A stretch of 64,000 nucleotides of DNA from contig JXTC01000001.1 in assembly GCA_002914845.1 (NCBI GenBank), positions 149,342-213,341 of the forward strand. Reading direction: 5' to 3'. Made by a program: the position numbers and the translations under genes. Shown in pieces: positions 35,638 through 47,154 of this stretch. The notes under the pieces are model-generated. The model was given only the letters and a program-made list of their open reading frames with translations, was not told where the DNA came from and searched no databases. The DNA comes from Trema orientale (lineage: Eukaryota; Streptophyta; Magnoliopsida; Rosales; Cannabaceae). How positions within the stretch are numbered: the stretch's first letter is position 1; each line of letters opens with the position of its first letter.

Positions 35638-36052
35638 GGCTATGTTCGGTAGAGGGAATTTTTGGAGGGATGGAGAGGGGTGGAGGGAGAGGGATGAAGG
35701 GAGAGCTCCAATCTTGTGTTTGGTAGGAAAGAAAGAAGGAGGGAGAAGAGAAGTGGAGAGAGAGGGTCTCCCTCCAAATCCACATAAATTTATCCTCCCA
35801 AATTGGAAGGATTGGAGAAAATAAAAAAAAAAATATGAATTGACAAATTTACCCATCAAGTCAATTAATTTTAAAAAGATAAAATAGATAATATAGTAAT
35901 TTTACAAATAAATACTCTCTATCCTTCCTACTCTACATCCTTTCTACCAAACAATTGAAGGGATTATTATTCTCATCTCCCTCCTTCAGATTCTCCATCC
36001 TTCTTACACTCTCCATCCTTCCTAGTCTTCTTCCCTCCTACCAAACAGAGCC
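35638..36052. mobile_element. Tourist-like MITE, copy 1
   Basis: The ends are GGCTATGTTCGGTAG and, reverse complemented, GGCTCTGTTTGGTAG. They are flanked by TTA direct repeats (35635-35637 and 36053-36055), the 3-bp target type of PIF/Harbinger elements. The left interior is GGAGGGA-rich and the right is its TCC-rich complement, so the element could fold on itself. It has no coding capacity. Confidence 0.75.
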
Positions 36053-36055
36053 TTA

Positions 36056-36761
36056 AGCTCAATACTAGTTTCTTTGACTTATATTTTCACCAATAGGTGC
36101 TTTTTCATTTTAACAATGTTATACTTGTTCTTAGATATACATTTCATGTGTAAATACGTTTTAGTTCAGTATAAAAAATATACTTTTACCATAAGTCATA
36201 AAATGTATATTAGTCTTTAGGTATAATTTTTATACATAAAAATGTGTACCATTTTATAGATTTATCTATGAAGTGCTTGTTGTAAACTATATACCACGGT
36301 ATAAATTTATGTATAAAATATTGTATAAAATATTTGTTGTATATATTTTTCCAAAAATGGAATATGTTTATGAATCTATTAAAAAATAAAAGAAAAGGTT
36401 TTTTTTGTAAACATGCTTAAAAAAATGGGTATTTTATGTCTTTTCATTTTTTATTTTTAAAAATTATTTGTCTTTATCCAATTTCACGCCAAAATAAAAT
36501 ATTTTCCAGGTCAGATGTTGGATCCATTTCCAAACTCCAGCCAATCTGATACTATTTTTTTCTTCCCGAATGCTCGTTTGCTTACGTGGCAAAAATCTAT
36601 ACGACAATAAACAGCTAATGGAGGACGACCACGGTAGTCCATAACCCATGTGATATTTTACGTTACCCACCGGATTTTGAAAACGCCCGTTTTCTCAATC
36701 GAACCCACCGCACTCTTTTTGTTTTTTCGTGAAAAGAAAAAGGAGAAAAAGGGGAAAAAAA
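36056..36761. other. Intergenic sequence and leader of the BSD gene
   Basis: An AT-rich block with many GTATAAATTTAT-like words (36120-36360) may be a further degenerate MITE. From about 36480 the composition changes to the GC-richer upstream region and leader of the BSD-domain gene. Confidence 0.4.
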
Positions 36762-39374
36762 ATGTCATCATGGTTGGCTCGCTCTCTCGCGAACTCCCTC
36801 CGACTCGACGAAGACGAAGACGACGACAACGACAACTCCGACCCCGACGACGAAGATAACGATGTCGTTTTAGATAACCAGTGTGGCGAACCGTCACCAT
36901 CCTCACCTACCGAACCCCACCCCACCACCCTCCGATTTCATCATGAGAACAACCGTATCAATGGAATTGAATCAGAGAGAGACGAGGACGAAGAAGAAGA
37001 AGAAGAAGGAGCCCTGAATCGAGGGGTCAAAGAGGACCTATCCGAATTCAAACAGGCCCTGACCCGCCAATTCTGGGGGGTTGCCTCGTTCCTCGCGCCA
37101 CCGCCATCACAGCCGTCCACGCCCACTAATCTCAATTGGGATCGATCCGAGCCGTCGGATCAATCGGATCGGGCTCCGGTTACGCCTTTGAAGGAGGAAG
37201 AAGAAGAAGAAGAGGGATTGGAGGAAGAGTGTGATATGGAAGACGCTCTGGGAATAACGGATGAGGTCCTGGCTTTCGCGAGAAATATCGCGATGCATCC
37301 CGAGACCTGGTTGGACTTTCCTCTCGATGAGGAGGAAGACTTAGATGGTATGTGTCTATATCTGTATCTATTACTGCATGTTTTTTTTTTAGCTTGATAT
37401 TGAAAATGGGTGACTCAAATTTCGATTTTTTCGTCGTATAGTTGAACCCAATACTTTGTTCCGTGATTTGAGTTTATTCTTACAATTATGTACATGAATT
37501 GAGTTGTTTAACAATGCCCACGTCCGTGAATTTTTTGTTGGGCCTGACTTTGTCGTTTTGTGCTGCTTATCAAATGTGTGAAATTGGGTGCTTTCTAGTT
37601 TCTATCTCTGGACTGTTTACTGATGTGTGTCAATCGGCTGAGCTCCCATTGCTCTATATTTATCGGGTTCATCCAAGCTATCTGTTGAATGACCATGTTT
37701 GTTCGTGGTGAGTTTGGTTGAGTTTGCTTCCTTTCTTTTGGCATTGACATAAATTTCAATGTTTAGATCCATTTTTATGTCTCATAGTGGAAACACCATT
37801 TCGCATGCTTATAGGTCTAAGAGAATTGGAAAGGTGGGCTTACATTCACCATGTTCGCTCCCTAGCCGAAAAATGAACTTTTTTGTCATGTCTAAGAGGT
37901 GGGAACTAATTAGCTGATGTTTATGTGCGTAATGAGCATAAGAGTTGACAATGTCTGACAAAATCTGAAACCGTAAATACGTTGAAATGAGGAATTATAT
38001 TGTATTGGTAGAAAAGGTCTACTGTATTTGTTGGATCTTTTAAGAAGACAAATCTTGCTTTTTTGTTTTGTTTATTTTTCTCTCTATAAGAACTAAACTA
38101 AGGGTTTATGGTTCTATGCTTGATGGCTAATTCGTATCACTTTTAATTTTAGATTTTGACATGTCTGATGCTCAACAAGAGCATGCTTTGGCAATCGAAC
38201 ATCTAGCTCCTAGATTAGCCGCTTTGAGAATTGAACTTTGCCCCTGCCATATGAGTGAGAGTTACTTTTGGAAAGTCTACTTCGTTCTTCTGCATTCGAG
38301 ACTCAATAAAAAGGATGCAGAAAACTTGTCTACACCCCAGGTAAGCCATCTGAGACTTACGTTGCATTTTTTACAGAACAAGTTGTATAATTGATTATTA
38401 TAGTTACTTTAAGAAATATGATTCCGTTGTTAATTTTAAAGTGACTTCAAGGTGGAATTTCTTTATGGGATTTATATTATTAGCAAGCTTAAGAATGTTC
38501 TCAAGTTCCAGTTGCCGGATGCTAGTGGTCAGTTGAACCCCAGTACATATTTGAGTTTGTAGACTTGCCTTTTGACAATTTTTTAATGTACATTGACAAA
38601 AATACAGTAGTGAATTTAAAAAGAGAAGGGAATGCTAGTTAAACATATCTCAAAGTGTCTTTCACTAGTTGCTTAAAGTTATAGCGTTTTATAATTAACT
38701 ACATGTTTATAGAGGTAATAAATACATTTTTTAGAGTTCTAAACTCTTGTTTTGCACTTTTTGGTCGACCAATTACCCAGTCTAAAGTGAAAAATGCCCT
38801 GGTTTATGAAATATTTCCAACTTACGGCTTGCAGCTAATGGCAGCCAGAGCAAAGTGGATGCAGGAACTACAAAATCATACTTCATCAGATTCTGAATGG
38901 TATGGAAGAAGCACTTCATGTCTAAAAGAAAGTACTGATTTCCTGCATGAAGATCTTGGCTCTGTCTCATCCTTTGATGCTCATTGCGAAGACACACTGA
39001 TTGGGACATTTCCTTCTCAATCAACCAGCATCTCTGTTTCGACAGCTTTTGAGAATGATAAGCACCCAGTTGAAGGTTCCGATTTGGAATTCGTTGACAA
39101 GTCTGTCATAGAAGAAAAGCCAGTGGTTAAGACTGAGGATAAAAGTGTAACAGTTGGTCCCTCCTCTAACATACTAGTTAAGTACCATGAAGATGATGAT
39201 GACGATGACTGGCCTGAGGAAGATTTTGAATTCAATGAGTATAGTGGAACTTCTCTTCCTGTGGGAAATGAAGATGACATATCTTTCAGTGATCTTGAGG
39301 ATGATGATTTTCAAGCTCCCACAAGGTTAAAAGTTACCTCCAAGGATTTTCCGAAGTCAGCAAAAGATCGATGA
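36762..39374 (+). CDS. BSD domain-containing protein
   Basis: There are three exons, 36762-37347, 38153-38340 and 38835-39374. Introns 37348-38152 and 38341-38834 have GT-AG ends, and the joined frame gives 437 residues. The start MSSWLARSLANSL is characteristic of plant BSD proteins. Acidic blocks lie at about residues 16-33, 71-82 and 144-156, with a short hydrophobic stretch including FWGVASFLAPP near 104-113. The BSD domain covers about residues 176-240 across the exon 1-exon 2 junction, with the conserved HPETWLDFP and the Phe-Trp pair in SYFWKVYFVLLH. The C-terminus is acidic (DDDDDDWPEEDFEF). BSD domains occur in TFIIH p62, synapse-associated and DOS2-like proteins. The plant members' function is poorly defined; a role as a soluble adaptor is inference. 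The gene appears intact. Confidence 0.92.
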
Positions 39375-40936
39375 AAGACTTTGCACGGGCTTTGCCATAC
39401 TCACTGGAGTAAAGTATTGAATTTTGTTGTATGAATCTTCACGTGTAAGGACCTCTAGACTTGGATAATAGCATGGCGCATGGTGATTGTGTTGTCTTGA
39501 AAGCTGTTTGTACATGGTGTATTCTTGGAGTTTCTATAGAGCGATGATTGGTTTGATTGGTTCTTATAGGAGTGTAATTACGGCAATTTACTGATTCAGA
39601 AGGGGGGAAAAAAGTTTGTCCATCACTGAATTGGGTTGAGTTCATCTAGTCTTGAAAACATTTATGCTTTAATGTGTATACCTCGAAAGCAATAAAACAA
39701 TTTTGCATTTTGCTCATATTTCTTTCTTTTTTTAAAAAAAAAGACAAAAACAAAACTTGAATAATAAATTATACTGCATTTCTTTTTGTGTTAGCACATT
39801 CAAATTTTTCTACAAATAAAAGCTTGGCTTAGCTTAGCACATTCAAATCGATTTAAATCTTCATTTAATATGCTTAATAGTAATGTGATATATTGATCTT
39901 CTAGTATTTTGAAAATGGCCTAATTGGATAATTTTTTTTTCTACTAACAATTTTTTTCCCTTATTTATTTAGGAAAAGGAAAGAAAAAAGTTTGCGAATC
40001 AACTTTTTTCTACAGAAAATTTTTTTTAACGAATATATCATAAAGTACTATTCTGAATGACATTGATATATGATTTCATTAAGTTTCTATAAATCGAATA
40101 AGGGGACTTCAAATCTAAATAAAATAACTGAGAAAAAATTGGAAACCAATTTTTTCCCAATACATTGATAAACGACATGTCGTTCGTCACATATACTTGA
40201 CATTTGCCATGCAAGATAAGTGACAAACGACGTCAGGCGTACGTGTCTCATGCTACATAGACGGCTGCTCTAGAATATGACCAGGTCTTTTCTTCTTAAA
40301 CTACGGCCGGATATGTGTCGCTTTAATTTTTTCGAACGACATCACCTTTAAACAGTAAAAACAAGGCTTTTTTTTTTCTTAAAGAGGGAGAGACACTGAC
40401 GACATACGTTTGGTTGGTAATTTGGTAGCATAACAATTTCCACGAAATGATACGTTCTAAAAGAACTTAGTTAAAAAAAAAAAAAAGACAAACCTTGACT
40501 CTTTTTAAAATAAGTGGAAAAAGAATATTGACTTCGACTTTTCAGAAACAAAACAATTTTTTTTTTAAAAAAAAAGGGGAAAATATCTACCTTGCATTAT
40601 CGTGTAATGTAATGTATGCAGGCCATGCATCGAATTCGCCTGCGTTATTCTAGCTCATAACATTATACTCATCTCCTTCCTCTCACCCAGGTTGGTCCCC
40701 TCCCCTCAGCGCCGAATTTTTTTCTTTTCTTTTTCTTTTTTTTTTTCAAATTAATTTAATTTCTGCTCCTTTTTTTTTTTTTTTTCTCCTGACAAATTTT
40801 CATTTATTGGGATCTTAAATATCGAACCCCCAATCCCCCAAATCTTATCGATCGTCTCAAATTTTTATGTGTCTGGGCAAAAATCGAAACTTTGTTTTAC
40901 GTTAATTAGGTTCGGAGCTTTTGGGGATCAAAAGTC
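39375..40936. other. 3' region of BSD gene and promoter of PP2-A10-like gene
   Basis: The first about 330 bases are probably BSD-gene 3' untranslated sequence. The remainder is AT-rich with A/T runs. An ACGTGTC (ABRE-core) motif sits at 40241-40247, about 700 bases before the next start codon. T-rich and C-rich patches precede the leader. Confidence 0.4.
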
Positions 40937-42205
40937 ATGGTCATGGAACTTGGGCTGCTAAACAAGGGCTTCAATTTCTCCTCAAGGAGACGAAAATGGC
41001 TTCTCATACTCGCCGCTCTTGGGGTCTCTGGTTATGGCGCTTACAGGGTGTATCAATGGCCCTCTCTGGTGAGGAAACGGAAGAGGTTGATGAAGATCTT
41101 TGGTGCCCTAATTTCCGTTGCTGAATTGGTCTCCGACTCGGCGGAGACGATCGGTACCGTCTCTAGGGATTTGAAGGAGTTTCTTCACTCCGATTCAGAC
41201 GAAATCCCCAGAAGTTTGAGGCAAATTTCCAAAATCGCCAAGTCGGATGAGTTTGGGGAGTCGTTGACTCGGTTAAGCCAGGCGTTGACTATCGGGATTT
41301 TGAGAGGGTACAAGTCTGAGGCGAGCAATGGGGTTGAATTAGCGACTGGTTCGTCGAATTCGGGCGTCGCTGATCGGGTTATGGAGAGGGTTTTCTCTAC
41401 AGCCGGGACTGGTTTCGTTTCGGTTGTGGTTGGAAGCTTTGCGAGGAACTTGGTTGTGGGTTTTTACTCTGATGGGCAATCTCAACGTGGGTCTAATTTA
41501 TCGGACGTGCCCGCATGGCTCAGTGTGGTTTGTAGTGATAAAAGCAAGGAGCTCATTGCGGATTGCATAAGGGTCTTTGTAAGTACTGCTGTGGCAGTTT
41601 ATCTTGATAAAACGATGGATATCAACTTTTACGATGATGTATTCAAAGGTCTGACAAATCCCAAACATCAGAACAAAGTGAGGGACATTATTGTTTCTGT
41701 ATGTAATGGTGCTGTGGAGACACTTGTGAAGACGTCTCACCAAGTATTGACCAGCTCCGAATCGAGCTCAAAATCGATATGTAATCCTTCTTCTTGTTCG
41801 GTTGTTGATCAGAGTAAATGTTCAGGTGAATCTAGAGATGAGTATTTTGAAGAGGAAGCAGCATCTTCTAAGCAGCTGAACGAGGGAATCTCATTTCGTA
41901 AAATTGAGGACACTGGGTGGGTTGGAATGGTCTCATCCACCTTGGCTGTTCCAAGCAATAGGAAATTCGTGCTTGATGTCACAGGGCGGGTGACCTTTGA
42001 AACAATACGATCAATTGTGGAATTTATGTTTTGTCAGCTATTGGATGGTTTCAAAAGAAGCTTTAGTGCAGTCCACGAGGATGTTGTAGACAGGGGATTG
42101 GAAGTAGTTAGATACGTTGGTGCAAAGTCTTCTGTTATTGTTACCGTTTGTCTTGCTTTGTATTTACATGTCTTGGGTGGTACTAGAGTTGCCTTGCCCG
42201 CTTAA
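40937..42205 (+). CDS. PHLOEM PROTEIN 2-LIKE A10-type protein
   Basis: A single 422-residue frame starts at the ATG at 40937; a second in-frame Met at 40943 is an alternative start. An N-terminal hydrophobic segment (about residues 20-39, [18 protein letters not shown]) has basic residues on both sides and is followed by RKRKRLMK. Next come the family signatures [38 protein letters not shown] and [13 protein letters not shown]. The C-terminal 25 residues are hydrophobic and look like a second membrane segment. The full-length pattern fits the protein annotated in Arabidopsis as PHLOEM PROTEIN 2-LIKE A10. I see no PP2 lectin domain, so carbohydrate binding is not supported here. A membrane-anchored protein of unknown function is the safer description. 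The gene is intronless and intact. Confidence 0.85.
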   Translation: MVMELGLLNKGFNFSSRRRKWLLILAALGVSGYGAYRVYQWPSLVRKRKRLMKIFGALISVAELVSDSAETIGTVSRDLKEFLHSDSDEIPRSLRQISKIAKSDEFGESLTRLSQALTIGILRGYKSEASNGVELATGSSNSGVADRVMERVFSTAGTGFVSVVVGSFARNLVVGFYSDGQSQRGSNLSDVPAWLSVVCSDKSKELIADCIRVFVSTAVAVYLDKTMDINFYDDVFKGLTNPKHQNKVRDIIVSVCNGAVETLVKTSHQVLTSSESSSKSICNPSSCSVVDQSKCSGESRDEYFEEEAASSKQLNEGISFRKIEDTGWVGMVSSTLAVPSNRKFVLDVTGRVTFETIRSIVEFMFCQLLDGFKRSFSAVHEDVVDRGLEVVRYVGAKSSVIVTVCLALYLHVLGGTRVALPA

Positions 42206-42831
42206 TTCACCGAGTTTCTTGGTCCGCTGAAAGAAGGCCCTAAGTCGGGTCGAAGATGAAGGATGATAACGCTTATTTATGGAAGGTTTTGTATTTGTAG
42301 CCATGTTAAGCAGCTTTTACTCATTGATGTAAGTAGTGATTGTAGTTAGGTTTGACAGGATGTAGTTATGTACCACACAATATCTTGAATGAAATTCTGA
42401 ATTAAGATCAAGTTAGCCCTTGTTTTTCCCTTTTTTTTTTCCTTTATATGTTGTGCTGTTTTCCTTTTAATGGTGTGATTCTGAAGATAGTGTGGTTTTT
42501 GAGTAATGATTCTACTTATTGAACGAGGATAAAGGCTTGACAAATAGTCAGGTGGATCGTTTGCTGATTTTGCAGCAGTTGAAATTGCAGGATATGTTGG
42601 TGAATTGGGGAACTAATGACTTCTAGTTTACCTCGGTGCTTTTTCTAACTTGTATGAATGATTGTGGAGTGCCCTGTTGTCCTATAGTGGAGACGACTCT
42701 CTTTGGAGGTCATCCAATATGAGTGTGCCTTCAATCAGTTGAGGTAAGTTCTCTGTAAGATGACTGACTAATTTACCAACTCCTGGCAATAAATTTTTCT
42801 TTGAAGAACTTTGGTTTAAACATTCACTCAA
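42206..42831. other. 3' region of PP2-A10-like gene
   Basis: This is probably 3' untranslated and downstream sequence of the preceding gene. No other gene is visible. Confidence 0.4.
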
Positions 42832-43051
42832 GTTTGTTGAAGAAAAAAGTCAATAGTTATTTCAAACTTGTGATAATGCAATACCATCAAATACATCTGG
42901 TGGTAGAAAGTGGATTTTGGATTGTTCAATCTGAGCGAGTTGTTTGTTGAAGAAAAAAGTCAATAGTTATTTCAAACTAGTGATAATACAATACCATCAA
43001 ATACATCTGGTGGTAGAGAGTGGATTTTGGATTGTTCAATCTGAGCGAGTT
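42832..43051 (+). repeat. Near-perfect 110-bp tandem duplication
   Basis: Units start at 42832 and 42942 (GTTTGTTGAAGAAAAAAGTC...) and differ at only a few positions, for example CTTGTGATAATG against CTAGTGATAATA. A partial third start follows at about 43052. Confidence 0.85.
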
Positions 43052-43608
43052 GTTTGTTGTTTGCAGGAACCGCTTTCGGGTGTCCAGCCATTATGCGCAC
43101 TAATACATTTGCAGCAACTAGCATTTCAGAAGTTTAGTGGTACTAGTGACAGTTTCTATTCCCATTGGTTGCTCCCACACGCAAAGTTCACAAGATTCTT
43201 TAATTACATACTATGTTGTAATAGGTTATAAAGAGAATAGAATAGCCTGCCATGTAGTGTAGATAAATTAATAAAGTTACCATTAAGTCCCCTATAGATG
43301 AATTTGTGGCCCTCTGAATTTGGTTGATTAATGAACAAAACAATCTAATTTTGAATTGTTTGTTACTTAATGATGGACATGGAAAAATCAAACCCGCAAT
43401 TTTGTCGCCAATAATTCCACACAGATTCTGGTGCGTTAGGATTAAAGGTGAAGACTGGTTTCACTCACAAGATTGTGCGGTTGTGATACGTTTGTTTACT
43501 AAAGTTGTAAAATTCTACATGGTTTCCTTTCAGTATTCTTTTACATGGTAGGTTTGGTTGCCATGAGAGTTGGAGATTGTGTGGATATCTGAATTCTGTT
43601 ACCTGTAA
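43052..43608. other. Intergenic sequence
   Basis: There is no supported gene. Short open frames on both strands lack domains and splice context. Confidence 0.4.
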
Positions 43609-43625
43609 AAGTTGGATACGGGCTT

Positions 43626-43790
43626 TTTTTTTTTTTTTTTTGAAAAGTGAGGATTAACTAATGATCACTACTTACTACAAATTTAAAGAAAAATAACACA
43701 CACATCCTACTAAAGTTTGAACCCCTGACCTTCTTAAACTCACACACACATCCCTCAAATCTTGGATCAATTGAGCTAACCCAAGTTGGC
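43626..43790 (-). mobile_element. tRNA-derived SINE with clean target duplication
   Basis: Perfect 17-base direct repeats AAGTTGGATACGGGCTT flank the element at 43609-43625 and 43791-43807. Read on the minus strand, the tRNA-like head has an A box in GGGTTAGCTCAATTGATC and a B-box-like GGGGTTCAAACTT. It ends in a poly(A) tail, seen as poly(T) from 43626. It belongs to the same family as the copy at 9153-9316. Confidence 0.9.
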
Positions 43791-43807
43791 AAGTTGGATA
43801 CGGGCTT

Positions 43808-44736
43808 ACATACAAGTTGGCTTTAACGATATCGTTTAAAATAAGCACTAATCAAAATTCATTTTAGTTAATTAGATATTATTAGTGATAATTAATGACA
43901 GATTCCATTCTGTGCGTCTATTCAAATCAAAACATAGTCGTCTTTGACACTCTGCTTTCTCTTCATGTAAAATTAATTAAATGGTTTGACTAATCTTAGA
44001 TACTCAAAGGTGTAGTCTCTGCAGAATTCGTGTATTCTTTTCTTTTCACTCCACTAAACTGTAATTATATTCGCACTTACATTCTGGTAATTAACTTCCT
44101 TGTGGAAGTGACCTAACATTGTAACTTTCAACATCAGTCAAATTAAAATTGCAATATTATAAAATTGAAACTCTGAATCTGAACTTGGTTTTCATAGTAA
44201 TAAAAAATAAATTAATCGGTGAATTTCAGTCTTTAAAGGGGAAAAAAAAAAAGAGGAAACTTTTTACATAACAACTAATAAAAATTAAATTAGCATTAGC
44301 TAAAACCATATCAACCTTTCAGCCACGAAAAAATTTCTCTAATTTGACGATTTCAAACAACCAGAACTGTTTAACTCACGATCTTTATTATTAGTCCATT
44401 GCCATCGTTAGACTAAATAAGATCAACCAAATATCTTTATAAGAAGGAAAAAGGAATAAAATATAAAATAAAACAAAAGCTNTAATGCTGACACGTATTC
44501 AAATTCAACCCATATTTTCTTGCCAAAAAGAACAAATAAATTCAAACCCATATTTACAAACAAAGAGAAGAAGACGAATGTAATAAGATTAATATATTAT
44601 TTTATTTAAGTTTATTTTTAGTATTGCATGGCCCTTTCACCAAAAGTACATTTTATCTTCTCGGTGAAAAGATTAGCTAACACATAGAAAACAAAGTATA
44701 TATATATATTTCTATATATTGATTATAAATAAAAGT
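43808..44736. other. Intergenic sequence downstream of the PSK gene
   Basis: The DNA is AT-rich. An ambiguous base lies near 44482. No gene is supported; the 3' untranslated region of the minus-strand phytosulfokine gene should occupy the right end. Confidence 0.5.
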
Positions 44737-45125
44737 TCAAGGCTTGTGCTCCTGAGTGTAGATATAATCCAAATGAGCGGCCAAAGTCCTTCTCGTCAAG
44801 CACTCTTCTGTCCCCACTCCTTCACAAGTTAAATCCTCCTCTGCGGCTATCTTCTCCGCCTCATTATTCTGTCAATAAAGTTTCACATTAAATTGACTTC
44901 AAAAAAACCGAAACATATGTAATAAACTTAATGAAATGATGAAATAAATAAAAAATCATCTTAAAAAAAGGTAACACCAAATATTGTATTTATGGATTAA
45001 ACATCACATACATGTTGGGTTTTGAGAAAAGTGGTGTCTGGGAAAGAAGGGTCTGGACGAGCGGTTGAGGCTAGAACAAAGCTAAGGAGAAGGGCTACGG
45101 TAAAGGATATCATAAACTTAGCCAT
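44737..45125 (-). CDS. PSK: Phytosulfokine preproprotein
   Basis: Two minus-strand exons, 45125-45012 and 44868-44737, are separated by a 143-base GT-AG intron in phase 0 and encode 81 residues. Exon 1 begins [10 protein letters not shown] and gives a hydrophobic signal peptide (about residues 4-22). Exon 2 has the conserved C-terminal PSK region: acidic residues, a Cys pair (CEGVGTEEC), [11 protein letters not shown] and then the pentapeptide YIYTQ, followed by EHKP. Family members are secreted. The two tyrosines are sulfated by TPST, helped by the Asp just before YIYTQ, and subtilases release the pentapeptide, which signals through PSKR receptor kinases in growth and stress responses. All required features are present, so the gene looks functional. 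A TATA-rich stretch lies at about 45180-45210, upstream of the start. Confidence 0.95.
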
Positions 45126-45600
45126 CTTTTGAATTTTGTAAGTTTAAGACAAAGGGTTTTAATTTTGTATTTATGGTATAGAATATATATATATATATCT
45201 ATATATATGGATGTCTATACGAAAAGAATGGAGAATGGACTAAAATGGTTGGAATTTATACGGAAAATGAAAACGCCCAAAAGATAGAGACTAATTAGGT
45301 GAGGTGGAAAATGCGTTATCTTTTGCCTAAATAAAGAAAAAGGGTAAATGGTGTTTTCGATTTTTATCCAATCTCAGCAAAATCCTGTTTTTCCCTTTTT
45401 TTTTTTTTTGGTCCTGCCTACTAATAAGAGAGAAATTTGTGGGAAAGTTTTCGTTATTAGAGCATAACAAATAGTTTCATGATCCAATAAATAGTCAACG
45501 AAGTAAATTCAATGCTGCAATTATGTGCATCTCTAAATATATGAAATTTTACTAATGAAAATTAGGCATTGTACGGTATTTTAGATAAAGAATTGAAAAA
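45126..45600. other. Promoter region of the PSK gene
   Basis: A TA-rich tract (ATATATATATAT) at about 45183-45210 is a plausible TATA region for the minus-strand gene. I could not identify other specific sites. Confidence 0.4.
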
Positions 45601-45639
45601 ATACAATGATTTAGTTTTTTCTAGATCTGGTATCATATT

Positions 45640-45880
45640 TTTTAGAAAATATCACTTTTTAAAATATTTTTAGAAAAATGTCATTTTTTAAAATAGTAAT
45701 TAGTAACTGGTAATCAATTTTCAAGCATTGGTAACTAATAACCAAAGGTGTTTACAACTAATAACTGGTAATCAGTAACCATTTTTCATACACTAGTAAC
45801 GAGTAACCATTTTAAAAATATTATTTTTCTAAATTTTTTTTTTTTAAAATGATATTTTTCTAAAAAAAGCAATTCGAGAA
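45640..45880. repeat. GTTAC-cored repeat with inverted flanks
   Basis: The flanks TTTTTAGAAAAATGTCATTTTTTAAAA and, on the right, its imperfect inverse (ending ATTTTTCTAAA) enclose about 120 bases of GTAACTGGTAATCA, GGTAACTAATAACC and GAGTAACC words. There is no coding sequence. Confidence 0.5.
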
Positions 45881-45960
45881 TTGGAAAAAAAAATCTTATG
45901 CACTGTATTTTTGTAATTCTTTTTTGTTTTTGTAAGTAGAAGTGTTAGAAACTCATTCGG

Positions 45961-46236
45961 GTCTTATAGCAAAATGACTAAATTTTGGGCCAATTTAAGT
46001 AAATATTCTTTTTTTAAATGTTATAACATCCAGTGTACATGTTTATATACCAAGTATAAAATATTATATACTAAGTATAAAAATTTATATACTCAATGCA
46101 TTAACAAAAATTAGTAGATAAATATATCTATTAAGTCTAAATATATATATATACTTGGACATCTAGCTATAAAATTTAAAAAATGAACATCTATTTAATT
46201 ATATTTAAAATATTGGTCATCCACCTAAATTTCTCA
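45961..46236. mobile_element. MITE family with TATAGCAAAATGAC ends, copy 2
   Basis: This 276-base copy begins GTCTTATAGCAAAATGACTA and ends GGTCATCCACCTAAATTTCTC. The inside carries ACCAAGTATAAAATATTATA-type words. It aligns with 15296-15573 and, in reverse, with 51469-51755. It lies about 0.8 kb upstream of the PSK start codon. Confidence 0.65.
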
Positions 46237-46499
46237 ACCCATTTTATTATTCACATATATGATATGAGATGGATTTTGGGTGTAGAAGTTTCATTTTTTG
46301 TATTTAATCTTAATTATATAGCTACTAATTACTCCTTCATGGAAACAAACATATTTTTACTTTTCTATAATTCTTAAATAAGGTTTAGCCATATAACTGT
46401 ACCGCAAATCTGTGGTTGGTGTGATTAACATCATAATTCTCAACTGAACAGTTAAAGAAAGTCATTTAATTATATATCTGAGTCAGTATTTTTTTTTCA

Positions 46500-47154
46500 T
46501 AAGTGAGGACATAAGAATTATGATACCAGTGAGCACCAAGAGCACTGGTAATCTAGGCCCATCCTCTTGGTTTGTCACATCCTTGAAACTCACATATGAA
46601 AAATCACATGGTAGCACAACAACACCATAAGCGGAGTGTGCATGGGAGCATGCACACATGACGGATATTCGAGGCACAACATGTTAGACATGCATGTGGA
46701 GATAGCCAACACGCATGCATGTATACAGGCAAGGCACTAGGCACACTCGGCCAAGTGTGCTAGGAAAGTGGCTGAGATACATGGAGCAACACGTGCACTC
46801 AAGTGTTGCGAGGGACAACACTGGCAAGACAGAGGCGTTGGGTGCCCAAGCATGCACGCATAGGGCAACGCGCGTGCACTATCGCAGACCAGGCATGGGG
46901 TGACCTGGCTTATGCGCGAGGATCTACACGCACAGACGAAACACGGGCAGTGCGCACATACTAGAACTGGCACAAGGTGCCAAGAATATGCACTTGAGGA
47001 AAAAGATCGAGAAACATGGTGCTAAAGGAGGCGACACTTGGACATGGCTCTGAGAAATACGGGGCAAAGCACCGAGATATGCGGCGCGACATGTGTGCAT
47101 TGATGGCACGCATACACACGTGTGCTGGGTGATGGCCGAGACTTGGGCATGGCA
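46500..47154. mobile_element. GC-rich sequence of a retrotransposon fragment
   Basis: A sharp rise in G+C and many GCATGCACGCA- and GGCACA-type words mark this stretch off from its AT-rich surroundings. It directly precedes the gag-like sequence and looks like the untranslated or spacer part of the same retroelement. Open frames on both strands here are by-products of composition. Confidence 0.4.

Noticed and set aside
42944..43231. A 95-codon frame over the 110-bp duplication
   Set aside because: It has no ATG-linked coding context, splice signal or domain, and half of it is the duplicated non-coding unit.
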